Shown here in pieces: positions 35,045 to 45,965 of a DNA stretch of 64,000 nucleotides. The stretch comes from Hymenoscyphus infarciens (taxonomy: Eukaryota > Ascomycota > Leotiomycetes > Helotiales > Helotiaceae), in the NCBI GenBank assembly GCA_001414345.1, contig LLCB01000018.1, positions 124,001-188,000 of the forward strand. Reading direction: 5' to 3'. Position numbers and translations under genes: made by a program. Below the pieces are notes generated by a model, which was not told where the DNA came from, did not search any database, and saw nothing but the letters and a program-made list of their open reading frames with translations. Positions within the stretch are counted from its first letter, which is position 1, and every line of letters starts with the position of its first letter.

Positions 35045-35930
35045 TGTTACTGTACTGGAGAGGTTTTCCCCGAAGTTTATGATGAGGATCTGTCAGAGCT
35101 TGAAGATCCCAAGCCAGATGAGGAAGACGAAGTGGAACGCGACGACGATAAGTACGACAAGCAAATATCAGATTACGGAAGTGATTCCGAGGCTGGACAC
35201 TATATTTCCATGAAACGCGCTCGTCAGGACCGAAAACGAGAACTTCGAAAAGAACGAAGGGAACTTCAACGCTGGAAAGATCATCTTATCGAGATAGAGA
35301 AGTTGAAGGAAACGGTGGTGCGGACCGCTTATGTGGCGTCCAAGAAAGCTCGTCAGACTGCCCAGAGAGAACAGAGGCCCATTTTCCTAGAATCTCTCGA
35401 AGGCCAGATCTTCACACTGTTCTCTTCTCTTCATGCAGCTACAGTATGAAGTCCGACGACCGGTGTCGATATCCACCAAAATCGGTCATATTTAGTTCGA
35501 CAAACCAGTTAAATGGATCAGTCTCGCGAACCAAAGATGGAAAGGAAAAGCTCGTCCAAGGCCATATTCAACTAGGCTCAGAATGTGTATATCTTGTCAG
35601 CCCCTTCGTTCTTCCCACTCGGGCGAGCAGCCAAGCGTGAAGGCCAAATGCGGAAAACACAAACTATACTTCCAGTTCTTCGCAAATGGATACTTGAAAT
35701 TGAGAGTTCCTCGAGAGGTAGTGATGGATGGTTGCGAAAATCTGTCTGCTATGCCAGAAATAGTCGAGTTTGTTGGCATTAGAAAAAACCAGGAGAAGGG
35801 AAAGCAGAGACTGGCTCAAGTTCGTCCTGCATCGCCTCAGGAATCCTTTTCAGTAGCGCTTATGCCATGGGGGCGTGGAATTAAGCAGGGAGGTGGGCGT
35901 GGTAAGCTCAAGCGGGATGATGATGGTTAA
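35045..35930 (+). CDS. hypothetical protein with GYLKL-x-VPR motif, 5' end missing
   Basis: The frame open at 35045 reads CYCTGEVFPEVYDEDLSE, continues with acidic and then strongly basic coiled-coil-like sequence (MKRARQDRKRELRKERREL), and ends at HAAT before a 52-bp GTATGA-TTTAG intron (35444-35495). Exon 2 begins FDKPVKWISLANQRWKGK and contains CISCQPL, CGKHKLYFQF, GYLKLRVPREVVM and PEIVEFVGI. It ends in a basic Gly-rich tail (GRGIKQGGGRGKLKRDDDG). No start ATG is in frame at the 5' end, so the first exon is missing or the gene is truncated. An internal ATG at 35210 is possible. A similar motif occurs in the gene at 44162-44560, which suggests a small paralogous family. No function can be named. 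Confidence 0.45.
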
Positions 35931-36279
35931 GGCTTGAAGTGTTCATTTCACAGTTTTTTATAACTAACGACTTCTTTTGCCTATGGATAGACACTGTCTG
36001 TTTGCATTTGTTACCTATCCATTATCTCAGTCATACTCCCACAATTTCACAATCTCCAACTTTCGAATGCTTGAAAAGTGCCCGGTTAAGCGAACCTGAA
36101 CACTCCACCCCCCCCCCCCCCCCCCATCCACAATCATCAGAAGCTGAAACAATTCGACCTGCAACACAATCCTGTGTTCCCATACGCCAGATATCCGCAA
36201 TTCTTCTCGTGTTCCTTCCAATCTTCTTTCTCGTGCTCTCTCCCACAATAGGCAACGAGTTTACCTCTTTAGTAGAATT

Positions 36280-36741
36280 TCACACCCTCGGACTTCTGAC
36301 AGACCCAGCACATTGCAAGTGTCCAAGTCGCGAGGCTCTGTGTTCTTTCACACCCAGAAGTTCGTCTACCATCCTATTTCCAGCTTCGACCCGCCGTCTG
36401 GTAACCATTTCGCAGTCCATTTTCCCACAATATCCATTTACAAAAACAGTAATGGAGGGGTCCTCTACCACATCTAATCTGGAGTGTGTGTGTGTATGAC
36501 GCTGTCGAGGGTTTGAGCAACCGCGCACTCCTGGTTGACCTTTCTAAGCACACAATCATGGACTGTGTGTAAGATTGGGGCGATATTCGATGTGAAGAGC
36601 TCGGCAAATTTGGGATCGTTTCTCACCATTTCGTGTGCGTCGTCGCGGATCAGTAAGTCCTTCGTGGCTGTCAGCCTTTGAGTTGATTGGGTCTGTGTTT
36701 TTTCTAGGTAAATACGCGAAACCAACAGATTTGGTAGCCAT
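36280..36741 (-). pseudogene. possible decayed gene with a CA-repeat frameshift
   Basis: On minus, a protein-like stretch reads LLIRDDAHEMVRNDPKF, TSNIAPILHTVHDCVLRK and VNQECAVAQTLDSV, then enters a CA dinucleotide run at about 36487-36498. The frame that follows at another offset reads LDVVEDPSITVFVNG and YCGKMDCEMVTRRRVEAG. Gain or loss of one CA unit would join the two frames. The family is not recognised, so both the gene and the frameshift are tentative. Confidence 0.25.
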
Positions 36742-37067
36742 GATAGAGAGGGTGAATAGTCCTCGCTACCTCAATGGTTTGTCGTCACCAGAATATGAGC
36801 ATACCTTTTTCAGGAATATATACAGTTGTGGCGTATTAATATCTGCTGCCTAGATTAGAGCTTGTTATTTCTCTCCTTCTCGCTCTGGTTCTCTCATCTT
36901 TCTAGTTTCATGCGAACACTTGCCTGTCTCGAAACACTTCGCTGTAGCCCAAACTAGCTACCCCAGAATCCCAAATAGAGTGATAAATGTCCCATACGAC
37001 GATAAATTAAGGAGACTTGGAGAAGCTTGGTCCCGAGCTGAAATCACGGAACCTGACTACTGAATAA

Positions 37068-38214
37068 CTAGAAAGTACCGTTGGCCCACCCATACCTATC
37101 CTGTAGCCCCCTAGCATGCCGTCTCAAATACATAAGAGGAATCTCCTTCGCAGGATGAGGTTCATGAGTAGTAATTGGTGTATCCGGCATCCACGTGGGC
37201 TCAAAATACCCTTCCGAGCCATCATTCTTCCAGATGGAAAATTTGAGTTCGTACATTATGTGAAGGAAGTCCCACGTTCAGTCTGTTCTTCCAAAAAAAA
37301 AATCTTTGAAAAAGGCCGAGTCTTCTCGAAGGGCCCAAAGATCGTCTTCTGCGTCGTCCCTTTTGGGTGAGACGAGAGTATTTGATATTGGGGATCAAAT
37401 CCCTTCAACAACTCATATGGAAGTCTGTTATTTATGTCGCTGAGTGAATGCCATTAGATAGTGCCGTTAACTACTTTCTAAGGCCATCTGTACTCATCGC
37501 CTTCTGGGATGGTGGTCATAGAAGGATCGAAAGACCCAATTTCAACTTCTGGTAACAAAAGTCTGGCGCACTTGGCAAGAAAGGAGTATAGTTTCTCTTG
37601 GATCTCAAGAACTACCGATCCCTCGCTAGGGTATACCCCCACCCCTTCAGCTAAAAAAATTATTGCTTGTGAATTGCCGTCCCAAGAAACCATTTCACCA
37701 TACGATGTTGTTGTGGTTCTGCCAGTGAGGTATATGGTATACCTCTAACATCTGGTAAACTCAATAGCACGTTCCTCTTTGGCCATTGATAGCGTACTTG
37801 AGTCGGGCCAAGCAAAACACTCGGATGATGAAGACTGTGAAGTGACATCAAATTCCCAGGTGTGCTGAGATCCTCCAGATTGATATGTGGTAACAGCCAA
37901 GCATACCGATGTGCAGGAGACTTCCATCCTTTCCGGAGCGCTTCGAGGTCGGATCTGTGTTTTGAAGAAATTTCAGGCCATGCCTCAAGGAGAATATATT
38001 GACGCTTTCGAACATACTTCTTCTTCCAACGACGCTCTATGATCTTTCTGTACTTTTTAGTATAGGCCTGGAGCAACCCTAAGTCGTCTATCATTTTGTT
38101 GACGTGAATGGGACTTTTTTTCTTGATCTCTTCTGCTTCGAGGAAGTATGGAGCATCACCCTTGTTATCATTCAACATTAACCCGCCTACAAGCTCCCAG
38201 GCTTCAGGCCCCAA
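37068..38214 (-). pseudogene. decayed fungal gene of unknown family
   Basis: On the minus strand the first part reads PEAWELVGGLMLNDNKGDAP, then basic helices, WKSPAHRYAWLLPHINLEDL and a frame that breaks near 37815. In the offset frame the text goes on FAWPDSSTLSMAKEE, then an in-frame TAG near 37752, then RYTIYLTGRTTTTSYGEMV. This leads into VSWDGNSQAIIFLAEGVGV and VVLEIQEKLYSFLAKCARLL at 37693-37478. Further down, DDAEDDLWALREDSAFF precedes a poly-A run and another shift before YELKFSIWKNDG. This resembles an uncharacterised ascomycete family with VSWDDD and L-x-LREDP landmarks. Several independent breaks mark it as a pseudogene. The 5' end is not visible, since the frame lacks an ATG at 38214. 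Confidence 0.5.
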
Positions 38215-38846
38215 TTATCCGAGCTTACGTTCCATTGCCTTTTGTGCCGTAGTTTGAAGTTGGTGAAATGGCTACTGTCGTGGAGGGAAATATATCGAGA
38301 GAATGGTTAGCGGCCACGTACATTGACTGTCAATGTTAAAAATGAAGCGAAGTGACGTTGTCTGTAAGTGCCGCTTGTTGTGGCTGCTTCTACGGAGGTC
38401 TTGAGGCTAGATTCCGAAGCGTACTCTCAGGTTTCGTTTCTAGAATAACCACAAAAATAAAAAAAAGCAGAAGGAAAGTAACTAAATTCAGTAGGGGATA
38501 TACTCGGTCCGATATTCAATTTGAGTCGGACTTTGGTGTGATTGCTGGGAAAACCCGCCTAAGAGGATGATCGCTTACATTCGAGTGGCATATTGACCTG
38601 ATGCGACTTAAAGACCTCCGTAGTTTGTTCGCTAGCGGAAGACGAATCACATTGTATTGTTGATGTGCCGCTTGTTGGCTCCGAGGGATGAGTGTTCTTC
38701 CACCGAGCCAGTTTTCGCTCTATTCTGATATACATATCGAGTCTGTATCCCAAGCCTCTAGCTTTAATTATGCTAAACCGAATTGACCGTAATAGGCCAA
38801 TTTTTGCTTGCCGTCCCTTTCCCATTGACAATAACGGTGGTAAATT
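38215..38846. other. intergenic, no supported gene
   Basis: A minus-strand frame at 38559-38831 (90 codons) has no recognised resemblance and could be the lost N-terminus of the pseudogene next to it. Nothing else was recognised. Confidence 0.3.
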
Positions 38847-40454
38847 TCAGAGAGTCTCCATATCGTTCCTCCCCCACAGCTTAACAGTCCGATCATATCC
38901 TCCACTAACAATCCACTTCCCATTCCTACTCACATCAACACTATGAACATTCCCCGTATGCCCACTCAGACTCTGCACCAGCCCCCAATCATCTGCCGAG
39001 AAAATATTGATATTCTTATCAAACCCACTACTCACGAAGAACGTCCCCGATTTCTTCGGTTTCCTCGCTCCTTGCTCATCAGTCAGGGGTGCAACACCCA
39101 ATCCTGGATCATCTTCTCCTTTATACCACCGTAGATCCGAGACGACGGATTTGTGTGCTCCTACCCCACCGGCTGGTGCGACTTTTCGAACGTCCCAGCA
39201 CTTGATCCAACCATCGCCGGAACCCGAGAGGACGCGGTGGCCGTCTACTCCCCAGTCTAGGGCGTAGATGGGTCGGATGTGTCCTTCGAGAATCATTACT
39301 GTGCGTCCTGTTCGTAAATCCCAGATTCGTCCTATACTGTCCATTCCGGCTGATGCTAGTAATGATCCATCTGTGTTGAAAGCGAGCGCGAAGACACCGC
39401 GAGAGTGCCCTTCTTGTAACAATAGTTCGGTTGTGGTGTTTATATCCCATAATCGCCAAGTTGTATCTTCTGAAGCTGATGCTAAATAACGTCCTGAGGG
39501 GTGGAATTCTGTGCGTACTACTCGCTGGTTGTGTCCTGCCAGCGTGGAGAGAGGGGTATCTTGATCTAACGACCAAAGATGGATATTTCCTTCCGCCCCA
39601 CCAGAAGCCAGGTTGACGGATGATGACGAGACCGTAGTTCCAGGAAGTGTAGATTCAGGCGCCCAAGTTATTCCCCCTATCCTGTCCGTATGTCCCCTCA
39701 ACGTCCTAATTTCCTCCAAATTTGGAACTCCCAGAAGCTTTACCCCACCACCCCAATTACCCGCAGCAATTATCTCCCCATTCGGCGAGAATCTCGTCAT
39801 ACTAACCGGTCTCTCCCCCGCCATCTGACTTCCCTGTAACTCGAAGCCCTGCAAACGTTCCTTGATGGCCTTCCTAAACTTAACATGCGTCCGCAGCGGT
39901 ATCTTCGACTCCTCCTTCTGACTAGCGACTCTCCTCCTCGCCCTCGGCAGACTGTATTTCGCAATCTCCTTCCTCGCATCAACCAACTCCTTAACACCCT
40001 TAGTATAAAACTCCTCTTCCTGTTCATTCCCCTCCTCCTCCACACCACCCATCTTCGTATCATTATCTTCATCCTCAATCCCATCAATCTCCGCCTGGAT
40101 ACTGAGTAACTCCCTCAACCGATCCCTGCGATCGCCTGGTCCTTCGCCAAAGAAAGTTATAGGTTCGCCCATTTCCCGGAGACGGGAGCGCACGCGTCCA
40201 TCGTCGGTCGGGACTGCAATGGCGGCTGCTTTTCGTTTGCGGTTGAATTGGTTGAGAATTGCCGAGGCTTTTTCGGGGGCGATTCCGGCGGTTACGGAGG
40301 GCATTTCATATTCGCGGTCGAGAGCTGGAAGCTGTTAGATGTTGACTTGGAAGAGGGGATGTTTCAAGGTGTTGTACTTACGGACGTTTGCGAGGTCGAT
40401 GCCTCTGTCCTCGGGCTCTGCCTCCTCTACGTATGCTTGCCTCGACGGATGCAT
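38847..40454 (-). CDS. PRP4: U4/U6 snRNP protein Prp4 (WD40)
   Basis: Two exons (40454-40382 and 40324-38847) with a 57-bp GTAAGT-CCAG intron encode 516 residues from ATG 40454 ([18 protein letters not shown]). Residues about 66-100 ([20 protein letters not shown]) are the PRP4-like SFM motif that is diagnostic for the U4/U6 snRNP protein Prp4/PRPF4. A basic linker follows, then seven WD40 blades from about residue 190 to the end, with [64 protein letters not shown] and [16 protein letters not shown] visible. Prp4 holds Prp3 and the U4/U6 stem in the tri-snRNP and is needed for pre-mRNA splicing. The RAD17-like gene lies 458 bp upstream on the same strand. No oddities were seen. Confidence 0.95.
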
Positions 40455-40912
40455 GGTTGGGAATTATGCTCGAGGTGTTTGGGAGGGTAAGGAGTGGTAT
40501 TTGGTGAGGTGTTGACTTTGCGACGAGGGTTCAAATTTACACTCAGCCTTGCGAATTTATGAGGTAGGCGTTGGCACGTGATTTCAAATAAGGCTGAAGT
40601 GGGGATTTCACTGTAAACGTGAAGTTGGAATTGCAAGTGCTGAAGGAAAACTTTGTACTTCTCACATCAGTATCAACATCAAATATTGGGTTAAAAAATC
40701 AATTTGTTATGTTGCAAATTTGTAGCCCCATGATAGAATGCCCATCTATGTACTCATTACCCCCATGTATATATAAAGCACCAAGCTTCCAAGCCTACAA
40801 GCAAAACATCACAATCTTACTCCTGGCCATAATCCCATCCATGTCCCTTCCCCTGGTATAGCCATAATACAAACGCCACCCAAAACCCATTTTTTTGGTA
40901 CAAATTCTCAGG

Positions 40913-43636
40913 CTAATCCTCGATATCATCATCACTCAACACCAACTTCTGCTCTTGCTCAATTGGAATGGGCAAGCCTCCTTCGCCCTTCCCTCTCATA
41001 ACTAATCCCTTCTTCCTTGGACTTCTTCCTTCTCCAGGTTTATCGGTAGCCCAGTCCTCAGCCACCTGCATATCTTCAGCATCATCGGGGGTGTCCTCAG
41101 AAGGAGCACCAATTCCACGGAAGGTAGTGACCTTTTCCAAATCTCTGAGTGCGAAAGCCGAAGAGTATGTGCGTTTGGACTTAGCTATAAGAGTCATGTA
41201 AGGGAGACGCTCAAGTAGCATTTCCTTGCGAGCCGAAGTTCCAATTGACAAGAGGGTTGTAGCTTTCTCTGTCTTTTCCTTGGCTCGAGAAGACTGGGTA
41301 GAGCTCGAAGAGTTCGGAAGATGAGTACTTTTCCAGCTTTCAACTGTTCCAGCTTTGGGTCGTGCAAATGCGGCTGCCCCTGCAGTGATATTGGTCAAGT
41401 GGTTTTCTTCTCCTTCCATCAATTTCGTGGCCCAGTGGTCAATTGTCGTCTCAATTTCTTCCTTCATTCTCCACAGTTTGAGGCTTGTAGGATAAAACAT
41501 TCTGTAGGCATCACCAGATTTACCAGTTCGGAAGCCGCCCTTTTCTGGAGCTTTCCTGGTAACGGGGCTAGGAAGTGAGAATAGAATTCCTCGCACGGCG
41601 ACTTGAAAGGACATTTCATCTTGGCGTAGAATATCGCCTCCTGTTCCTCGACCACCAGTACCGCCGCCAAATCCTGTTGAGTTGAACGAGCCGTCCCAAG
41701 AAGGGCAAAGCAGATCACTGTCCGATAGGGCATCGGTACAACCATTAACATGATCTAAAGAGGAGTAGTCGAACGAGGTTGAAGGAGCATCGCAAGATAG
41801 CAGATAGTTCTCGTGGAGGGCTGCGATAAATGTTTGTGTATCGGTACCAGTCTCATCGATGAGCTGATCAACTAAGACCAAGGATCTCTTCGGTCGAGAA
41901 TGGAGGGACATGAAATCAGGAAGCTTTTCCACGTCTTCACCCAGGGGAAGTGATGGTACCTTTTCCTCACGCTTGTTGTGGACAACTTTCCCGACAGCAT
42001 GGAAAATTCCGAGGCTTGCCTCTCGTCGAGTAACCATTTCCAGGCTCTCTTCCTCCATTTTTGTGAGTGCCAGGTCTTTGTTAGCTTTTTTGGTTTTTCC
42101 AAAGGCAACTTTAGCTCCCCAGTCTCCATCCGTATCTAAACAGAGGAACTCTAAGGATCCGATCGCACTCCTTATGTCGCCAATTTCTCCGAGTCGTTTC
42201 AGAACTAATGGTCCTGGCATTTTTCTTCTTCCCGATTTCCTTGATTCTTTCTGCACGACGGTATCAAGCGCTTTTGCAAGATACGTAGGTGCAATTGCAT
42301 TAAACTCTATGACCCCAACTCCAGGGTGTTGTAGAATCTCAGGGCCAAGTAATCGATGAGCTGTAAAGCTGTCTGCGGATGCGGAGGTAGTGGTAAGAAG
42401 TGTTTCCGAAATAATCATAACAACAGGTGTAATTGGATCTTTTGGAAGATTCTTATTATTGTGAAACATGGACAGAGGAGGGGTATTTGATGCAAGATAC
42501 TCAATTATTGCGGATCTGAAAGATTGCAAGGCCGTGGACGAACGAGTAAATGTATTGGGGAATTCTTCTACCAAAATGATTCGTTTCCGACGATCAAGAG
42601 GTTTTGTATCCGGTTTCGAGAGAAGTGGGTCGTCATCAGAAAATATGTCCAATTGACCAAACTTTCCACCTCGTCCTAGGAATTCCTCAAATTGCGCAGC
42701 CATCGATAGATATCCGTCTCCTGTGGCAACAGACCCAACAGGATTTCTCCATTCGAGAACATCACAATCCATATCTTTTGCTAGCAGTTGTACGGTGGTT
42801 GTTTTCCCAGTGCCTGCTGCTCCTTTTAGAATCAATAGCCGTTGTCTCATTCGACCTTCCATAACATCCTCAAGCCAGCCTCTAACATCTCCAACCTTCT
42901 TCTTGTGAACCGCCAGTTCGCCCAAGTCAACGGGCGCAAAACGTTCAGCCCAAGGGCGTAGGTCTTCTTGTATTTTGACTGCGGGTGCGGGTTTCGGTTT
43001 CCTCAAGAACATTTGGCTCATGCTTGGCGCATCTGCTTCCTTCTTGTTGTGAGATTCCAGACCCCGCTTCCTAGCTGCCATTCCCACCAAGCTCGAGGAG
43101 TTGGATTTGCTCTCAGTCACATCGTCATCTGATATCGCATCTGATTCATCCTCCTTCGACTCCCCGGAAGGAATTCTAGGTCTCGCCGTCGAAGCTCCAT
43201 TTCCAATTGTTTGGGACTGTTGCCTTTGTGCTTGCTTGGTGAAAAAAGTAAATAAATCCCCACTCTTGACTTTCTCTTCTACCTTTCCCTTGCGCTTCGA
43301 TTTCGACTTCTCGGGGCTTGTGCTAGGACTTTTTGTAATGCCTTTGCTTCCGCGACCTTTCGAGTTCGTGGGGAGGTAAATGGGCGCGGCATTGGTGGGA
43401 TGGTTGGCGGTCTTTGCCCGAGCTGGTGGTTTCGTCTGTGTGGACTTTGGTTGACTTGCAACCCGCGTAGAAGTTGTATTCGTTGAGGAGCTCGAGGACC
43501 GCGAGGATGATTGTTGGAGAGTCGTAGGTTGCTTTACTTTGGGCTTCACTAAAGGTGTATCGTCATCGTCGTCGGATAAGGAAGGGGGGGAGGACGGAAC
43601 GACATTTCGCCTCCGTCGTTTGGCTGGGGGCGCCAT
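40913..43636 (-). CDS. RAD17: checkpoint clamp loader Rad17
   Basis: A single exon encodes 907 residues from ATG 43636 (MAPPAKRRRRNVVPSS). The first 230 residues are basic, Ser-rich and probably disordered. The AAA+ clamp-loader core begins with LRPWAERFAPVDLGELAVHK, followed by the Walker A GAAGTGKTTT near residue 270 and a Walker B-like IILVEEFPN near residue 350. The VEEFPN form is usual for Rad17, whereas replication factor C has DE-x-D. Sensor-like KRLGEIGDIRSAIGSLEFL follows. The C-terminal part is poorly conserved and ends in an acidic tail (SDDDIED). Rad17 with Rfc2-5 loads the 9-1-1 clamp at damaged DNA and activates the ATR/Mec1 checkpoint. The neighbouring gene 3' is PRP4. Confidence 0.9.
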   Translation of the reverse strand: MAPPAKRRRRNVVPSSPPSLSDDDDDTPLVKPKVKQPTTLQQSSSRSSSSSTNTTSTRVASQPKSTQTKPPARAKTANHPTNAAPIYLPTNSKGRGSKGITKSPSTSPEKSKSKRKGKVEEKVKSGDLFTFFTKQAQRQQSQTIGNGASTARPRIPSGESKEDESDAISDDDVTESKSNSSSLVGMAARKRGLESHNKKEADAPSMSQMFLRKPKPAPAVKIQEDLRPWAERFAPVDLGELAVHKKKVGDVRGWLEDVMEGRMRQRLLILKGAAGTGKTTTVQLLAKDMDCDVLEWRNPVGSVATGDGYLSMAAQFEEFLGRGGKFGQLDIFSDDDPLLSKPDTKPLDRRKRIILVEEFPNTFTRSSTALQSFRSAIIEYLASNTPPLSMFHNNKNLPKDPITPVVMIISETLLTTTSASADSFTAHRLLGPEILQHPGVGVIEFNAIAPTYLAKALDTVVQKESRKSGRRKMPGPLVLKRLGEIGDIRSAIGSLEFLCLDTDGDWGAKVAFGKTKKANKDLALTKMEEESLEMVTRREASLGIFHAVGKVVHNKREEKVPSLPLGEDVEKLPDFMSLHSRPKRSLVLVDQLIDETGTDTQTFIAALHENYLLSCDAPSTSFDYSSLDHVNGCTDALSDSDLLCPSWDGSFNSTGFGGGTGGRGTGGDILRQDEMSFQVAVRGILFSLPSPVTRKAPEKGGFRTGKSGDAYRMFYPTSLKLWRMKEEIETTIDHWATKLMEGEENHLTNITAGAAAFARPKAGTVESWKSTHLPNSSSSTQSSRAKEKTEKATTLLSIGTSARKEMLLERLPYMTLIAKSKRTYSSAFALRDLEKVTTFRGIGAPSEDTPDDAEDMQVAEDWATDKPGEGRSPRKKGLVMRGKGEGGLPIPIEQEQKLVLSDDDIED

Positions 43637-44161
43637 GCCAAAGATTGACCAACTTTACTCCTCAGCACTCTTGAGAGAAGAGTAAAAGGTTGATACGCTG
43701 GAGTCTTGGTCATGTGGGTGCCTGAACGCGAAGCTCGGAATATGGTGACGCAGGGCCCGTTATCGGGCCGTCTTTCCTCCGGCCCCAGCAATTGACTTAA
43801 TGGCAATATACTATGATTTCTTAAGAACTTAGGCCATCTGATTAGGAAGTTTTATCTACTTTCATATTTAATCCTTTTCTAAACATATCACAGTCATAAC
43901 TAGTATCAAAGGACTCTCTTTAGGTATTGAACGGAATTTACTTTTATCTATGAACTCAACATGAACCTCGCTTGTGAAGTTGAGAGAAATTTATGATAGT
44001 CGAACATTCATTTGTACAAGACTCAACAAACTATCAAAAGCGGTGCTAAGGATGGACTCTCAAATGAGCTCAAATGAGCATCAACGTTACCCCATGTACA
44101 AATACTCTAAACATCCATATTCACCAAAGCCCCCCCTAAATAATATGCCTCATTGGGTGGT
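43637..44161. other. intergenic, nothing recognised
   Basis: The first part holds the RAD17 promoter and leader. No gene or repeat was recognised. Confidence 0.4.
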
Positions 44162-44560
44162 TCATACTAACCACGACTCCTTTGGCGAAGAAGGCTGTTT
44201 GCTCTTCGTGCTCTTCATATTCTGTAACTCCTCCCGTTCCTTCCGTTCCTTTTCCTCATCTATCAATGTCCCAACGAATTGGAAAACTTCGGGTGCAATA
44301 TCCCAGGAGGCTTTATCGTGGTTCCCCCAAACCAAATTCCGAGGAATGCTCAACTTAAGATAACCCTTCGTCAAAGTCTTTAGGAGCGATGTAATTGCGG
44401 ACCCGTGTGAACCATGACGGAAAGTCTTTTTGAGGGCGGCGCTTCTCGACACGTGAAGGTCGACGGCGTAGAGAATCGGCTCGTGGTTTGGGCTTGGGCA
44501 TCTCCACTTGACTTCGGGGTTCGATGCTTTCGGAAATTGGCTATGCATGCTTTTATTCAT
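44162..44560 (-). CDS. small hypothetical protein, GYLKL-x-IPR motif
   Basis: Open frame of 132 residues from ATG 44560 (MNKSMHSQFPKASNPEVKW). It contains HGSHGSAITSLLKTL, GYLKLSIPRNLVWGN and PEVFQFVGTLIDEEKERK, then a Lys/Glu-rich and Ser-rich tail. The block of GYLKL-x-[VI]PR followed some 15-20 residues later by PE-[IV]-x-x-FVG is shared with the gene at 35045-35930. The two look paralogous, with this one shorter and possibly truncated at its N-terminus. No function is known to me. Confidence 0.4.
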   Translation of the reverse strand: MNKSMHSQFPKASNPEVKWRCPSPNHEPILYAVDLHVSRSAALKKTFRHGSHGSAITSLLKTLTKGYLKLSIPRNLVWGNHDKASWDIAPEVFQFVGTLIDEEKERKEREELQNMKSTKSKQPSSPKESWLV

Positions 44561-45965
44561 TCTAGGCCATTTTTCCTGTGTAGCAAAAACCCAAGGCAGA
44601 TTTGTGATCGAATAAAAACTTCAAATTGATACCCTTGTTTTCCTGGTTCGGTGGTTCTCATCAATTAACAATAATCATTCTGAAAGTCAAGTTAGTATAG
44701 CTTATCGCCAGTGTTACTCTCCCGGAGTGCCCGGAGTAGGTAATGTAGCCTCTCCTCCTCACTTCTGATTCTCTTGATTTCTTATTATTAAGAAAACAAA
44801 TCACGCGCCATTTTGTCCTAAGACCTGACCAAAAGGCCATAAGCCTCACCCACGAGCAACTTGTAAACTTCGCGATCTCAGCGACCAAACTTCCCTATAT
44901 TCAAGCTTTTAGTTGTCACATCAAATACCTTCTCATCACCTTGCTCACCAATGTTTGCTCTTAAAGATACAGTCTAGCTCCTCTACCTGTTTCTAGGTCA
45001 CGAGGCTTCTAGGTAGAGAAACGACAGGCGGAAGTTGAGGAATACCTGCGAGGGATGATAGGAGGGCCTCTCAAAATAGATGATAGATGTTCTGCAAGGG
45101 ACGAGAAGCTCCAGAACACTTTAAAGCCGATAGATTCTCCCTTAATGCCGACGACCACCTATTGGCTGAAAGTTATGTCATGTGATGTTACTCCCCACTT
45201 TTACTGACACAAGACAGTGGAGAACTGGCGATGAAACCTTCACAATCGTCCACGCACGTCACAAAGTCTACACAGACAAGACTTCCCTGTTGGCTCTCGA
45301 TATACTCTATACAGTTACAGTCAAGTTATAGGGTTAGGTCAGGGCTGAGCCCGATAGTTGGGACTGAATACCGAAACCTTAACCAGAAAAACTCCAAACC
45401 TTTCCAGTGAAAGGTCGAGGTCCCGGGGAATCCCCATGGGAAATACCCGGCCCTCCGTTTCTACGAGTTTTGTTGTTTTTCAATTTTTATACTTGCCTAC
45501 CTAGCCCTCGTTGCCCTAGCTTTCTGAGGTGATTCAAGCACATTATCCTATGCACTTGGAACAATTTTGGGCAGATAACCTAGTTGTTTGGAAACAATCA
45601 AGTTCCAAAGTACCGGAAAGTTCGAACAACTGGCAAGTATTTACTGCCCGTTTTGATGTCCACCGCGAGCCAGTGTCATAGAAAACGGAGAGGCTGTGTT
45701 TGTGTTTTGATTTGTATTTACATTTTAATTAGGAGCCTCCGAGGGCCAAAGAGGTCTGTCTAAACAAGAAAAAAGAGTCTAGTTGACATTCAGCACACAA
45801 GAATCTCCCTGGCAAATATGTGCAATTGAGCTGCCCTGGGTATTTTCTGCCCCCTTCAATCAATCTACGCGTTTCCAAACAACCCCAAGCGCATCCTCTA
45901 CCTCCCCATCCACTGTCCTCCCAATTTCTGCCATTCCTTGTTGGGTTCATTCCAAGTTCCTAAGC
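44561..45965. other. intergenic, nothing recognised
   Basis: About 1.4 kb without a supported gene. Frames are short and unconvincing. The right end should hold the terminator of the GPI-type gene on minus. Confidence 0.4.
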
